Positions 51,921 to 60,679 of a stretch of DNA of 64,000 nucleotides are shown piece after piece. A program made the translations under genes and the position numbers. Where the stretch lies: contig NZ_VDLV01000001.1 in the NCBI RefSeq assembly GCF_013608025.1, positions 248,001 to 312,000 on the forward strand. The letters are read 5' to 3'. Within the stretch, counting starts at the first letter, position 1. Each line of letters opens with the position of its first letter. Below the pieces are notes generated by a model, which did not search any database, had not been told where the DNA came from, and was given only the letters and a program-made list of their open reading frames with translations. Source of the DNA: Pseudomonas brassicacearum subsp. neoaurantiaca (lineage in GTDB: Bacteria; Pseudomonadota; Gammaproteobacteria; Pseudomonadales; Pseudomonadaceae).

Positions 51921-52862
51921 ATGTTCGCCGAAGTCCGTACCTTCAATGATCCTCAACAACACGCCGGTTCGATTCTGGGCTGGCATCAGGTCTATGACCA
52001 ACTCGGCCGTGGCTGCCTTTCCAGTGAGCTGCGGCAGGTGTGTGCCGAGCGCTTCCAGATCTTCCAGGAGGTGCTGGACAAGCGCGTGGTGCAACGCGGT
52101 AGCGCGCCGAAAGGGCGCTTGTGCATTGCCCTGTCGCTGGGCAATGCGCCGGTGGTACAAGGGCACCAAGTCGGCGCCCACAGCGTCGTGCTGTTGCGCG
52201 ACGGCGAAGACTTCGTCTTGCATGCTCCGGAAGGCACGCACTTCTTCGCCGCGAATGTCGACACGGTGCGTTTCGCCAAGCTGGCGGCCTATGAGTTGCC
52301 GGACCAGCAGCTCAAACGCCTGAAAAGCGTTTCGCAAATCAGCGTGGATGAAGCGGTGCTGTCGAGGGTCCAGCAACAGATCCAACCGCTGTTTCGTCAC
52401 CTTTTGGAACAAGCGGACGCCGTCAATCCCGCCGTGGAAAAAATCCTCGAAGACGTGCTGCTCAATGCATTCCTCGATCTGTTCAGCCACGCCTCGGACG
52501 AGGTGCGTGGGCGTCGCGGCAACGTTGCTGTCAATGCCTACCTGGTCAAGCGGTGCCAGGAATTGGTCATGGCCAGCGCCGAAGTGCCGTTGAGCATCCT
52601 GGACCTGTGCGAACAATTGCGCGTGAGCCGCAGGACCCTGCAGAACAGCTTCCAGGCGGTCACCGGGATGCGTCCGGTGGAGTACTTGCGCAACCTGCGG
52701 CTCAATGCGGTGCGTCGGCGTTTGATCAGCACCCGTGCGACCGCGCTGAATGTCAGCGAGATCGCCGTGGCGATGGGTTTTTTCCACCTGAGCCACTTCG
52801 CCGCCCATTACCGGGCATTGTTTGGTGAGTCGCCTTCGGACACACCCCGGGCACGGGCTTGA
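51921..52862 (+). CDS. AraC-family transcriptional regulator
   Basis: A 313-residue regulator. The C-terminal double helix-turn-helix is complete: LSILDLCEQLRVSRRTLQNSFQAVTGMRPVEYLRNLRLNAVRR and SEIAVAMGFFHLSHFAAHYRALFGESPS. The N-terminal part (RGSAPKGRLCIALSLGN, then VVLLRDGEDFVLHAPEG) is a ligand or dimer domain similar to EutR/FeaR-like proteins. It lies after the nine-gene operon on the same strand, separated by a REPIN. It may control that operon, the amino-acid transporter downstream, or neither. Confidence 0.87.
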   Translation: MFAEVRTFNDPQQHAGSILGWHQVYDQLGRGCLSSELRQVCAERFQIFQEVLDKRVVQRGSAPKGRLCIALSLGNAPVVQGHQVGAHSVVLLRDGEDFVLHAPEGTHFFAANVDTVRFAKLAAYELPDQQLKRLKSVSQISVDEAVLSRVQQQIQPLFRHLLEQADAVNPAVEKILEDVLLNAFLDLFSHASDEVRGRRGNVAVNAYLVKRCQELVMASAEVPLSILDLCEQLRVSRRTLQNSFQAVTGMRPVEYLRNLRLNAVRRRLISTRATALNVSEIAVAMGFFHLSHFAAHYRALFGESPSDTPRARA

Positions 52863-52869
52863 TGGGCGC

Positions 52870-52935
52870 GGTGTTACCAAACCATCCGGCCCTGCACCCA
52901 TAAAAGGCAGCCGCTGAGCTGTTTGGTAGCACACC
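52870..52935. repeat. Long imperfect inverted repeat after AraC gene
   Basis: GGTGTTACCAAAC (52870-52882) pairs with GTTTGGTAGCACACC (52921-52935) apart from a two-base bulge, with 38 bp between. It starts eight bases after the AraC stop. It could be a terminator-like structure or paired operator half-sites for the GntR gene that follows. No T-run is seen. Confidence 0.45.
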
Positions 52936-53019
52936 GGGTGCGACCCAGCCTGTAGCGCGCCCGCCGTTTTCCTCGACAACTTCCTCAAAATCAATCCCTT
53001 GCACAGCCAACGGTTCGCT

Positions 53020-53035
53020 TGGCACGCATTCTGCT
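53020..53035 (+). promoter_or_regulatory. Strong candidate sigma-54 promoter before GntR/ABC unit
   Basis: TGGCAC-GCATT-CTGCT matches the RpoN consensus TGGCAC-N5-TTGCT at all but one of the eleven fixed positions, with the required spacing. It lies about 49 bp before the GntR ATG. It fits nitrogen-controlled expression of an amino-acid uptake system. Confidence 0.6.
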
Positions 53036-53083
53036 TTTATGAATCCATGGATAATTGGATACAAAAATGCAGAAGGTGCTGCC

Positions 53084-53767
53084 ATGCAGTTTGCCCCGAC
53101 CTACGCTGAACGTGCGCCCATCACTGCCGAGGAGGAAGCCTATAACTTTCTGCTCGAAGCCATTTGCGGCGGTCGCCTGCGCAAAGGCGACCGGCTGATC
53201 GCCGAGGACATCGCCAATGAGATCGGCATGAGCCGCATGCCGGTGCGCGAGGCTTTCCGGCGCCTGGATGCCCAGGGCCTGGTGACCCTGCGGCCCAATC
53301 GCGGTGCGGTGGTCAGTGGCCTGGACATCGATGAATTGCACGAAGTCTTTGAAATGCGCAGCGCCCTCGAAGGCCTGGCGGTCCGCGTTGCCACGGCGAA
53401 AATCGGCGAGCGCCAACTGGCCGCCCTTGAACGCCTGCTGGACGAGATGGACGACTATCGCGAGGAAAGCGCCGAGTGGGTCAGCCGTCATCGCGCATTT
53501 CATGAATACCTGTGCAGCCTCAGCGGTCGGCCGCGCTTGCTGAAACAGATCAGCGCGCTTTATTCGCTGATCGAAGCGCCGATGCGCCTGTGGCTGCAAC
53601 ACGTGGAAAAGCCCCTGAGTGCGCGCCAGGAGCACACACTGATCCTCGATGCCCTGCGTGCGGGCGATGCCGAAAAGGCCGAGGCGGTGGTGCGTGCGCA
53701 CATCGAGGGCACCGTTCCTGAATTGATCGAGTTCCTGCAATCGAAAAATAACGAGAGCAGGCTTTAA
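53084..53767 (+). CDS. GntR-family regulator with FCD domain
   Basis: A 227-residue regulator. The winged helix is LRKGDRLIAEDIANEIGMSRMPVREAFRRLDAQGLVTLRPNRGAVV, followed by an FCD domain with metal-ligand positions (DIDELHEVFEMRSALEG, RHRAFHEYL, HTLILDALRAGD, VRAHIEG). The ATG at 53084 follows AAGG; the in-frame ATG at 53039 overlaps the presumed transcription start. It precedes the amino-acid ABC genes on the same strand. A hairpin lies at its stop, and the sequence ATTGGATACAAA just upstream of it resembles a GntR half-site. Confidence 0.87.
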   Translation: MQFAPTYAERAPITAEEEAYNFLLEAICGGRLRKGDRLIAEDIANEIGMSRMPVREAFRRLDAQGLVTLRPNRGAVVSGLDIDELHEVFEMRSALEGLAVRVATAKIGERQLAALERLLDEMDDYREESAEWVSRHRAFHEYLCSLSGRPRLLKQISALYSLIEAPMRLWLQHVEKPLSARQEHTLILDALRAGDAEKAEAVVRAHIEGTVPELIEFLQSKNNESRL

Positions 53768-53783
53768 GCCTGCCCCGTGTTTT
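53757..53783 (+). terminator. Hairpin at the GntR stop codon
   Basis: GCAGGC-TTTAA-GCCTGC is a perfect 6-bp stem containing the TAA stop, followed by CCCCGTGTTTT. It could attenuate read-through into the ABC genes. Confidence 0.42.
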
Positions 53784-53827
53784 GACTTTGAGTACTGCCG
53801 TCATTTACTGAACTGGAGTGTCTGGTC

Positions 53828-54634
53828 ATGCATAAGCCTCGCCTGTTGGTCGCCGCTTTATCCTTGGGTTTCTTCGCGCAATGGGCGGCTGCCGCGCCCG
53901 TTGTCCCGGAGCGCTTGCTCAAGGCCGATAAACTCGTCTACTGCTCAGGCATGGATTCGCCGCCGCTGGTGTCCTTCGACGAGGCGCAGAAACCCAAGGG
54001 ACTGACCGTGGACCTGGGCCTGGAAATCGCCAAGCGTTTGGGCGACAAGAAGGTCGAGTGGCGGGTCATTCCGTTTTCCGGATTGCTGCCGGCGCTGTTG
54101 GCCCAGCAGTGCGACATGATCGTCGATCAGCTGTTTGACAAGCCCGAGCGCCGCGAGGTGATTAACATTGTCAACTACATGTATTCGAGCCAGGCGGTGG
54201 TAGTGCCCAAGGGCAATCCGAAGGGCCTCAAGACGCTCAAGGACCTCTCCGGACACAAGGTCGCGGTGCTCAACGGCTCTACCATCAAGACCCTGCTCGA
54301 CGCCGAAAATGAAAGCCTGGCCAAGGCCGGCAAGCCGCCCATGAAACTGGTGGTCTACAACTCCGACACCGATGCCTTCCAAGCCCTGCGCATCAGCCAG
54401 GTCGACGCCTACGGCACCACGGTGGAAACCGCCGGTTATTACGCGGCGATGGCGCCCGAATTGTTCGAGGAAGGCGTGCCAGCCTTCAGTCGGATTCTCA
54501 CCGGGCTGGGCATTCGCAAGGACGATCCGCAACTGACCGCCGCCGTGCAGCAAGTCGTCAGCGACATGCGCAGCGACGGCAGCTACAGCCAACTGCTCGG
54601 CAAATGGCATGTCGCCAGTGACACGCTTGATTGA
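53828..54634 (+). CDS. Amino-acid ABC transporter substrate-binding protein
   Basis: A 268-residue periplasmic protein with a signal peptide (cleavage after AQWAAA near residue 23). It has the SBP_bac_3 fold: LVYCSGMDSPPLVSFDEAQKPKGLTVDLGLEIAKRLG, CDMIVDQLFDKPERREVINIVNYMYSSQAVVVPKG, and VAVLNGSTIKTLL. It binds a polar amino acid or a gamma-glutamyl-type compound. Twelve bases separate it from the permease gene. The system has a single permease in sequence order SBP-permease-ATPase, so that permease probably forms a homodimer. Confidence 0.88.
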   Translation: MHKPRLLVAALSLGFFAQWAAAAPVVPERLLKADKLVYCSGMDSPPLVSFDEAQKPKGLTVDLGLEIAKRLGDKKVEWRVIPFSGLLPALLAQQCDMIVDQLFDKPERREVINIVNYMYSSQAVVVPKGNPKGLKTLKDLSGHKVAVLNGSTIKTLLDAENESLAKAGKPPMKLVVYNSDTDAFQALRISQVDAYGTTVETAGYYAAMAPELFEEGVPAFSRILTGLGIRKDDPQLTAAVQQVVSDMRSDGSYSQLLGKWHVASDTLD

Positions 54635-54646
54635 GGTGAACCGTCG

Positions 54647-55423
54647 ATGAATTTCAATTGGGATGTGTTCTGGCAGTACCTGCTGCAGCCCAGCGGGGTG
54701 TACCTCACCGGGCTCTGGCTGACTTGCCTGATCAGTGTGCTGGCGATGCTGCTGGGCTGCGCGCTCGGATTGGCCGCTGCGCTGTTGCGGTTGTCGCGCA
54801 ACCCGTTGCTGAACCTGCCGGTGCGCTTTTACGTGTGGTTGATGCGTGGCACGCCGCTGCTGGTGCAGATCGTCTTTCTCTACACGGCGCTGGCGGCCGG
54901 CGGGATCTTCCGTTTCGAAGACATCGACCTCTTTGGCCTGGTGATCCCCGGCAACATCCAGGCGGCGATCATCGCCCTGGGCCTCAATGAAGGCGCGTAC
55001 ATGGCCGAGATCATCCGTGCCGGCATCGGCGCGGTGGACAAGGGCCAATACGAGGCCGGACGTTCCCTGGGCATGACCTTCGCCAAGCTGATGCGCCGCA
55101 TCGTGTTGCCGCAGGCGTTCCGGGTCATCGTGCCGCCGCTGGGTAACGAGTTCAATGTGATGCTCAAGAACACCACGCTGGTCAGCGTGATCGGTGTGCA
55201 GGAGTTGCTGCTCAGTACCCAGATGGTCACGTCGGCGACGTTCCGGGTGTTCGAGTTGTACCTGGTGGTGGCGATCTATTTCCTGTTGCTGACGACTTTG
55301 TGGGGCTTTTTCCAGCGTTGGCTGGAGGCCCGTTTCGGCCAGTCGGACCGGCCCTCGTCACCGCCGCCGGCATCGACGCGGATGTTCGGTCGCAGCACCT
55401 TGAACCTGTTGAGGGCACGTTGA
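54647..55423 (+). CDS. Amino-acid ABC transporter permease (HisM/GlnP type)
   Basis: A 258-residue membrane protein with about five helices. The EAA loop reads [34 protein letters not shown], and [22 protein letters not shown] is typical of the His/Glu/Gln permease family. The C-terminal tail of about 25 residues is polar and unusual ([20 protein letters not shown]). It overlaps nothing and is followed after two bases by the ATPase ATG. Confidence 0.9.
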   Translation: MNFNWDVFWQYLLQPSGVYLTGLWLTCLISVLAMLLGCALGLAAALLRLSRNPLLNLPVRFYVWLMRGTPLLVQIVFLYTALAAGGIFRFEDIDLFGLVIPGNIQAAIIALGLNEGAYMAEIIRAGIGAVDKGQYEAGRSLGMTFAKLMRRIVLPQAFRVIVPPLGNEFNVMLKNTTLVSVIGVQELLLSTQMVTSATFRVFELYLVVAIYFLLLTTLWGFFQRWLEARFGQSDRPSSPPPASTRMFGRSTLNLLRAR

Positions 55424-55425
55424 CC

Positions 55426-56205
55426 ATGACGCATAAAAGCGAAGAGTTGATCATCGAGGCGCTGGACGTTCACAAGTCCTTTGGCGAGTTGCAGATTCTC
55501 AAGGGCATCTCCTTGCAAGTGCGGCGCGGCGAAGTGGTGGTGCTGATCGGCGCGTCGGGCTCCGGCAAGACCACTTTCATCCGTTGCATCAATCTGCTGG
55601 AAGACATCCAGGGCGGACGCATCCGCGTCAACGGTCGCGCCATGGGTTATCGCGAGCGGGCCGACGGCAGCCTGGTGCGTGAGTCAGAGCGCAACATCGC
55701 CCGGCAGCGGCGCGACATTGGCATGGTGTTCCAGCGCTTCAATCTGTTCCCGCACATGACTGCGGTGGAAAACATCATCGAAGCGCCGATCCAGGTACTC
55801 GGGGTGCCTCGCGCCGCCGCGTTGGAACAGGCCCGTGGCCTGCTGGAACGGGTCGGGTTGGCGGACAAGGCCAACCATTACCCGTCGATGCTTTCCGGCG
55901 GCCAGCAACAGCGGGTGGCGATTGCTCGTGCCTTGGCGATGAAACCCCAGGCCATGTTGTTCGACGAACCCACCAGCGCCCTCGACCCGGAGACCGTCGG
56001 CGAGGTGCTGCAGGTGATGAAGGAACTGGCCGAGGAGGGCATGACGATGGTCGTAGTGACCCATGAAATGGGTTTCGCCCGGGAAGTGGCCGACCGCGTG
56101 GTGGTGCTCGATCAGGGCGAGCTGATCGAACAGGGGCCGCCGGAGCAGATTTTCTGCCATCCCATCCATCCGCGCACCCGGGCGTTTCTCAGCCGAGTGC
56201 TGTGA
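55426..56205 (+). CDS. Amino-acid ABC transporter ATP-binding protein
   Basis: A 259-residue ATPase. Walker A is GASGSGKTT, the Q-loop is [12 protein letters not shown], the signature is LSGGQQQR, Walker B is [14 protein letters not shown] and the switch His is in VVTHEMGF. It belongs to the GlnQ/HisP group. The ATG at 55426 lies two bases after the permease stop; a longer frame exists but overlaps the permease. It energises uptake with the two preceding gene products. Confidence 0.92.
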   Translation: MTHKSEELIIEALDVHKSFGELQILKGISLQVRRGEVVVLIGASGSGKTTFIRCINLLEDIQGGRIRVNGRAMGYRERADGSLVRESERNIARQRRDIGMVFQRFNLFPHMTAVENIIEAPIQVLGVPRAAALEQARGLLERVGLADKANHYPSMLSGGQQQRVAIARALAMKPQAMLFDEPTSALDPETVGEVLQVMKELAEEGMTMVVVTHEMGFAREVADRVVVLDQGELIEQGPPEQIFCHPIHPRTRAFLSRVL

Positions 56206-56247
56206 TCTTTTCCTGCTATCGAATTCCTGGATTGAAGAGCCTTTGCC

Positions 56248-57858
56248 ATGCTGAAATTTTCTGCCCACGAATACCCTTATCCGTCGCAGCGCCAGAGCGT
56301 TTTTGCCCGTCGTGGCATGGTCGCCGCGTCCCAGCCCCTGGCCGCCCAGGCGGGCATCGAGATCATGCAAAAGGGCGGCAATGCCATCGACGCCGCCATC
56401 GCCACGGCATCCGCTCTGACGGTGGTGGAGCCCACGGGCTGCGGCATTGGTGGTGACGCCTTTGCCTTGGTCTGGTGCAAGGGTCGGTTGCACGGTCTCA
56501 ACGGCAATGGCCATGCGCCGGCTGCCTTGAGTATCGAGGCGGTCAGGTCGGCCGGTCATGAAAAGATGCCGCTCTATGGCTGGACGCCAGTGACCGTTCC
56601 CGGTTGCCCGTCGGCCTGGGCCGAGTTGTCCCAACGCTTTGGCAAGTTGCCCTTTGCCGAGTTGCTGCAACCGGCCATCAGCCTGGCGCGGGATGGCTTT
56701 GCCTTGTCGCCGGTGGTCGCCCATCAATGGCAGGTTGCGGTGAACGAGTTCACGCCCCATCGCGATACCGTGTTGGACACTTGGTTCGAGACTTTTCTGA
56801 TTGATGGCCGCGCGCCTCGGGCCGGGGAGATTTTTCGCAATCCGGCCCAGGCCAGGACCCTGCAGGAATTGGCTGATAGCCGTTGCGAAAGCCTCTATCG
56901 CGGCGCATTGGCCGAGCGCCTGGACGCCCATTCCCGGGCCAGCGGTGGCTATCTGCGGGCCTCGGATCTCAAGGATTATCGCGCTCAGTGGGTCGATCCC
57001 ATCCACGTGAATTACCGAGGCGTGGATGTCTGGGAAATCCCGCCGAGCGGGCAGGGCCTGGTGGCTTTGATGGCTTTAAAAATATTGGAGGGTTTCAACT
57101 TTGATCACCGCGACAGCCAACAGACTTGGCATCGCCAACTGGAGGCGATGAAGCTCGCTTACAGCGACGGACTGCACTACATCACCGATCCCCTGCACAT
57201 GCGCGTGGCGGTCGCCGATCTGCTCAGCGATGACTACAGCGCCCGCCGTCGCGGCCAGATCGGCGAGCAGGCTCAACCGCCCGCGCCCGGCGACCCCCAC
57301 GCCAGCGGCACGGTGTACCTGGCGACAGCGGATGGGGAGGGCAACATGGTCTCGTTCATCCAGAGCAACTATCACGGGTTCGGCTCCGGCGTGGTGCTGC
57401 CCGACAGCGGTATCGCCCTGCAGAATCGCGGTCAGGAATTCAGCCTCGATCCGACCCACGCCAACTGCCTGGTCCCCGGCAAGAAGACCTTTCACACCAT
57501 CATTCCCGGTTTCCTCACTCGCAACGGCGAGGCTCTCGGCCCGTTCGGTGTGATGGGCGGCTACATGCAGCCCCAGGGGCATGTGCAGATGGTCATGAAC
57601 CTGGTGGATTTCGGCCTGAACCCGCAAGCCGCCCTGGACGCGCCGCGCTGGCAATGGTTGGGCGGGATGAAGGTCGGGATCGAGCAGGGGGCTTCCCGGG
57701 ACTTGATCAATGCGCTGGCACGGCGCGGCCATGAGGTCACGGTTGCCAGCGACCTGACCGACTATGGGCGTGGGCAGATCATTCTGCGCGATCCTGTCAG
57801 CGGCGTGTTGTGCGGCGGGACAGAGCCCCGGGCGGATTCGCATATCGCGGTTTGGTGA
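56248..57858 (+). CDS. Gamma-glutamyltransferase-family protein (no signal peptide)
   Basis: A 536-residue Ntn-hydrolase of the gamma-glutamyltranspeptidase family, made as a precursor that cuts itself before a Thr. The predicted nucleophile is Thr355 (HASG-TVYLATADGEGNMVSF). The large-subunit motifs GGNAIDAAIA and EPTGCGIGGDAF, and the small-subunit PFGVMGGYMQPQGHVQ, are present. Unlike periplasmic Ggt it starts MLKFSAHEYPYPSQ without a signal peptide, so it is probably cytosolic. It follows the ABC genes after 42 bp and may split a gamma-glutamyl compound imported by that transporter. Acylase or other Ntn activities are possible. Confidence 0.87.
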   Translation: MLKFSAHEYPYPSQRQSVFARRGMVAASQPLAAQAGIEIMQKGGNAIDAAIATASALTVVEPTGCGIGGDAFALVWCKGRLHGLNGNGHAPAALSIEAVRSAGHEKMPLYGWTPVTVPGCPSAWAELSQRFGKLPFAELLQPAISLARDGFALSPVVAHQWQVAVNEFTPHRDTVLDTWFETFLIDGRAPRAGEIFRNPAQARTLQELADSRCESLYRGALAERLDAHSRASGGYLRASDLKDYRAQWVDPIHVNYRGVDVWEIPPSGQGLVALMALKILEGFNFDHRDSQQTWHRQLEAMKLAYSDGLHYITDPLHMRVAVADLLSDDYSARRRGQIGEQAQPPAPGDPHASGTVYLATADGEGNMVSFIQSNYHGFGSGVVLPDSGIALQNRGQEFSLDPTHANCLVPGKKTFHTIIPGFLTRNGEALGPFGVMGGYMQPQGHVQMVMNLVDFGLNPQAALDAPRWQWLGGMKVGIEQGASRDLINALARRGHEVTVASDLTDYGRGQIILRDPVSGVLCGGTEPRADSHIAVW

Positions 57859-57885
57859 GGATTGTCATCCAGCTTCACCGCAGGG

Positions 57886-58764
57886 TTATTCGATGCCGCC
57901 GCCGGCCTGCTCGCGGATCAGTTCGGCCAGGATCGCGACGGGGTCGGTCAAGCTCTGTCGCGATCGGTGGATCAGGCCGATGTCGCGATGAAACGTGTGC
58001 GGCCCGAGGTCCAATGCCCGCACGCCTTTGGGCCACGGCTGATGGGCTGATGTCTGTGGCACCAGGGCGACACCGACGCCTTTTTCAACGAGCTTGATGA
58101 TCGCGTCCAGCTCATCCAGTTCGCACACTTCGCGCAGCGTGAAATGCATCTGCCGCAGGAAACGATCGACCTGCCTGCCACCGAAGGAAGACCGGTCGTA
58201 ACGAATGAAGGGTTGGCTGGACAGCAGCGCCGACCAGTCCTCGCCGGGCATTCCACGGGGAACGATCAACCGGTAAGGCTCAAGCGCCAGGGTCGTCCAG
58301 CGCAGATCGCTTTGCAGCGAGAACGGTGGGCGGATCATCACCGCCATGTCGATTTCGCCGGCATCCACCAGGTTGATCAACTCGACCGACAGACCCGGCA
58401 CGACGCGCGTGCGGCATTGGGGGCATTGCCGGTGAAACCTGGCGAGGGCATCCGGCAGATAGGCGCGTTGGACAGAGGCGATCGCACCGATGTTCACCAG
58501 GACGCTGGGAGGAAGACCGGGCGTGGTGGAGCCGAGATTCTCGTAAAGGCGAATCAGCTCCTGCGCTTGCAGGAGTATCTGCTGGCCTCGCTTGTTGAGG
58601 TGGGCCGAGCGTCCTTTGCGGTCGAACAGGTCGAAGCCCAGCTCGGTTTCCAGGCGCTGGATCTGCGCACTGACCGCCGCCTGGGTGAGGCCGATCTTGT
58701 GCCCGGCGGCGGCAAAGGTGCCTTCGCGCGCCACGGCGATGAGGGTCTTGAGTTCTTTGATCAT
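57886..58764 (-). CDS. LysR-family transcriptional regulator
   Basis: A 292-residue LysR-type regulator. The helix-turn-helix is [48 protein letters not shown]. The effector domain includes [20 protein letters not shown] and [28 protein letters not shown]. It is divergent from the small VOC gene at 58884 across about 120 bp of AT-rich DNA containing TTAACATTAATTGTG-like dyads. That VOC gene is its likeliest target. Confidence 0.88.
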   Translation of the reverse strand: MIKELKTLIAVAREGTFAAAGHKIGLTQAAVSAQIQRLETELGFDLFDRKGRSAHLNKRGQQILLQAQELIRLYENLGSTTPGLPPSVLVNIGAIASVQRAYLPDALARFHRQCPQCRTRVVPGLSVELINLVDAGEIDMAVMIRPPFSLQSDLRWTTLALEPYRLIVPRGMPGEDWSALLSSQPFIRYDRSSFGGRQVDRFLRQMHFTLREVCELDELDAIIKLVEKGVGVALVPQTSAHQPWPKGVRALDLGPHTFHRDIGLIHRSRQSLTDPVAILAELIREQAGGGIE

Positions 58765-58883
58765 TGATTAACATTAATTGTGTTTCTGAGAAATTTATAT
58801 TGATTTTTTTGTTGTGCCTGCACGACTACGATGCAATGCACGCGCTGTTGCGTTCCGACAAACAAAACGTCTCTGGAGTCCCG

Positions 58884-59309
58884 ATGAGCCTCTCACCTTT
58901 CCACCTTGCGATTCCGGTATATGACCTGGCGGCAGCCCGTACTTTTTATGGTCAAGTGTTTGGGCTGGAGGAGGGCCGTTCCAGCGAGCAGTGGGTCGAC
59001 TTCAATTTCTATGGGCATCAGCTGGTGATTCACGAGCATCCCAAGACCGCTTCCCAGGAAAACGTGCACAGCAACGCGGTGGACGGGCACGACGTGCCGG
59101 TGCCGCATTTTGGCGTGGTGTTGGGCTGGGCTGAATGGGAAGCGCTGGCCGAACGGTTGAAATCCTTCGGCACCGAATTCGTGATCGAACCCTACGTGCG
59201 CTTCAAGGGCCAGGTGGGCGAACAGGCGACGATGTTCCTGTTCGATCCATGCGGCAATGCGCTGGAGTTCAAGGCGTTCAAGGACATGAGCCAGTTGTTC
59301 GCGAAATAA
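58884..59309 (+). CDS. VOC-family protein (glyoxalase/dioxygenase fold)
   Basis: A 141-residue one-domain VOC protein. His7 (SPFHLAIPV), His75 (PVPHFGVVL) and Glu128 (GNALEFKAF) fit the metal-ligand positions. It is larger and differently decorated than the VOC protein at 47389 (a loop with [22 protein letters not shown]). GGAG precedes the ATG at 58884; an upstream in-frame extension lacks such a site. Often annotated as glyoxalase or dioxygenase. The function is not known, and the gene stands alone beside a divergent LysR gene. Confidence 0.8.
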   Translation: MSLSPFHLAIPVYDLAAARTFYGQVFGLEEGRSSEQWVDFNFYGHQLVIHEHPKTASQENVHSNAVDGHDVPVPHFGVVLGWAEWEALAERLKSFGTEFVIEPYVRFKGQVGEQATMFLFDPCGNALEFKAFKDMSQLFAK

Positions 59310-59372
59310 CGGTTGGGTGTTAAAGACTGTGGAAGCAAGCTGAATGCAAGGCTCATGACCACTGACTATCCC

Positions 59373-59462
59373 TGTGGGAGCGAGCCTGCTCGCGAAAGCG
59401 GTGGATCAGTTCGCAACGATGTTGGCTGTGCCGACGCCTTCGCGAGCAAGCTCGCTCCCACA
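59373..59462. repeat. REPIN, tandem copy 1 (GTGGGAGCGAGCCTGCTCGCGA type)
   Basis: GTGGGAGCGAGCCTGCTCGC at the left is mirrored by GCGAGCAAGCTCGCTCCCAC at the right. The spacer GGATCAGTT.GCA.CGATGTTGGCTGTGCCGACGCC is shared with copy 2. Confidence 0.88.
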
Positions 59463-59506
59463 AGGGTCCTGCGCTGAATGCAAAGCTCATGGACACCCAA
59501 GATATC

Positions 59507-59596
59507 TGTGGGAGCGAGCCTGCTCGCGAAAGCGGTGGATCAGTTTGCAGCGATGTTGGCTGTGCCGACGCCTTCGCGAGCAGGCTCGCTCCCACA
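59507..59596. repeat. REPIN, tandem copy 2
   Basis: Same arms and almost the same spacer as copy 1, 134 bp downstream. Segments between them (ATGCAA.GCTCATG) are also repeated, which shows a tandem duplication of the whole unit. Confidence 0.88.
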
Positions 59597-59611
59597 TAGT
59601 CTTCGGTCGGA

Positions 59612-60604
59612 TTACAACGACGCCCTGAGCACCAGTGGGCAATCCACCGGCTGGGTGCCCGCTACTTCGAGACTGTCGATCAAGTGGCGGGCCGCCTGGC
59701 GACCAATCTCGTAGTACGGCAGTTGGACCGTGGTCAGAGGCGGCATGAACAATTCGGCGATGCCGATCATGTTGTCATAGCCGAGCACAGCCACATCGTC
59801 CGGAATTTTCAGGCCGCGGCCCAACAACCATTGATAGGCGCAAAAGGCAATGCGGTCGTTGCCGCAGACCAGGATGTCGAATTGCGGACGACCGTCCACG
59901 ATGTGCCGTTCGAGAATGGCGGCGGTTTCACCATAGGCATCGTGGTCGGAAAGGTCGTATTGCAACAGTGCGCCTGGCGCCAGCCCGAATGCCTGGCAGG
60001 CGCGTTGCAAGCCCTGTTGGCGCAGGTTCCAGGCGACACTCTTCCTGGGCAGATTGATGCACAGCGGACGCCGATAGCCTTGGCCCAGCGCATGGTGCAC
60101 GGCGCGATACTGTCCAGCTTCATCGTCCGGGACATAGCTGACCAGTTGGCTGTCATCGGCCAGGCAATTGGCGAGCACCAGAGGCTTGCTCTTGAGTCGC
60201 TCGGGAATGCTCACCTGGCGCAACCCCATGGCACTGAAAATCAAGCCGTCGGGACGGTGCGACAGCATCAGGTCGATGTTCTGGTCGGTGGGCGGACTGC
60301 TCAGCAGGTTGAGGATAAAGACGTTCCAGCCCGCTTGTTGCGCGGTCTGTTCGATGGACAGCAGCAGCTCGACGGCGAACGGCGTGGTCGCGGTGTCCAG
60401 TGCGAATACGCCGATGGTGCGCGCCTGCAAGTTGTCGCCGCGCATCCGGCGCGCCGACAGGCTCGGTACGAACTGCAATTCATCAATGGCGCGACGGACC
60501 CGTTGAAGGGTTTCGGGGCTCAGTTTTTCCGGCGTGTTGAGCGCGCGCGAAACCGTCATCAGGGATACGCCGGCCAGTTGTGCAACGTCTTTCACGGAAG
60601 TCAT
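59612..60604 (-). CDS. LacI-family repressor of the sucrose/fructoside genes
   Basis: A 330-residue LacI/GalR regulator. The N-terminal helix-turn-helix with hinge is SVKDVAQLAGVSLMTVSRALNTPEKLSPETLQRVRRAIDEL, then the periplasmic-binding-protein-like sugar domain (TIGVFALDTATTPFAVELLLSIE, FDILVCGNDRIAFCAYQWLLGRG, DDVAVLGYDN). It lies last in the minus-strand run ABC-GH32-LacI, 75 bp after the GH32 gene. It probably represses the operon until sucrose or a related sugar binds. Its operator is not in the visible part. Confidence 0.9.
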   Translation of the reverse strand: MTSVKDVAQLAGVSLMTVSRALNTPEKLSPETLQRVRRAIDELQFVPSLSARRMRGDNLQARTIGVFALDTATTPFAVELLLSIEQTAQQAGWNVFILNLLSSPPTDQNIDLMLSHRPDGLIFSAMGLRQVSIPERLKSKPLVLANCLADDSQLVSYVPDDEAGQYRAVHHALGQGYRRPLCINLPRKSVAWNLRQQGLQRACQAFGLAPGALLQYDLSDHDAYGETAAILERHIVDGRPQFDILVCGNDRIAFCAYQWLLGRGLKIPDDVAVLGYDNMIGIAELFMPPLTTVQLPYYEIGRQAARHLIDSLEVAGTQPVDCPLVLRASL

Positions 60605-60679
60605 GCGAGGTGTGGCCAGTCAGGTTGACGCCGAATCATGACACAGGCCCCGGGTTTCTCGCGACTCGAATGACCCGAC

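Larger units (their letters stand above)
59310..59611. other. 302-bp spacer filled by two tandem REPINs
   Basis: No gene is seen. Almost the whole spacer between the VOC gene and the convergent LacI gene consists of a direct repeat of about 135 bp, each unit carrying one REPIN. Confidence 0.75.

Noticed and set aside
58764..58883. N-terminal extension of the VOC protein at 58884
   Set aside because: The extension is AT-rich promoter DNA shared with the divergent LysR gene and has no ribosome site. GGAG precedes 58884.
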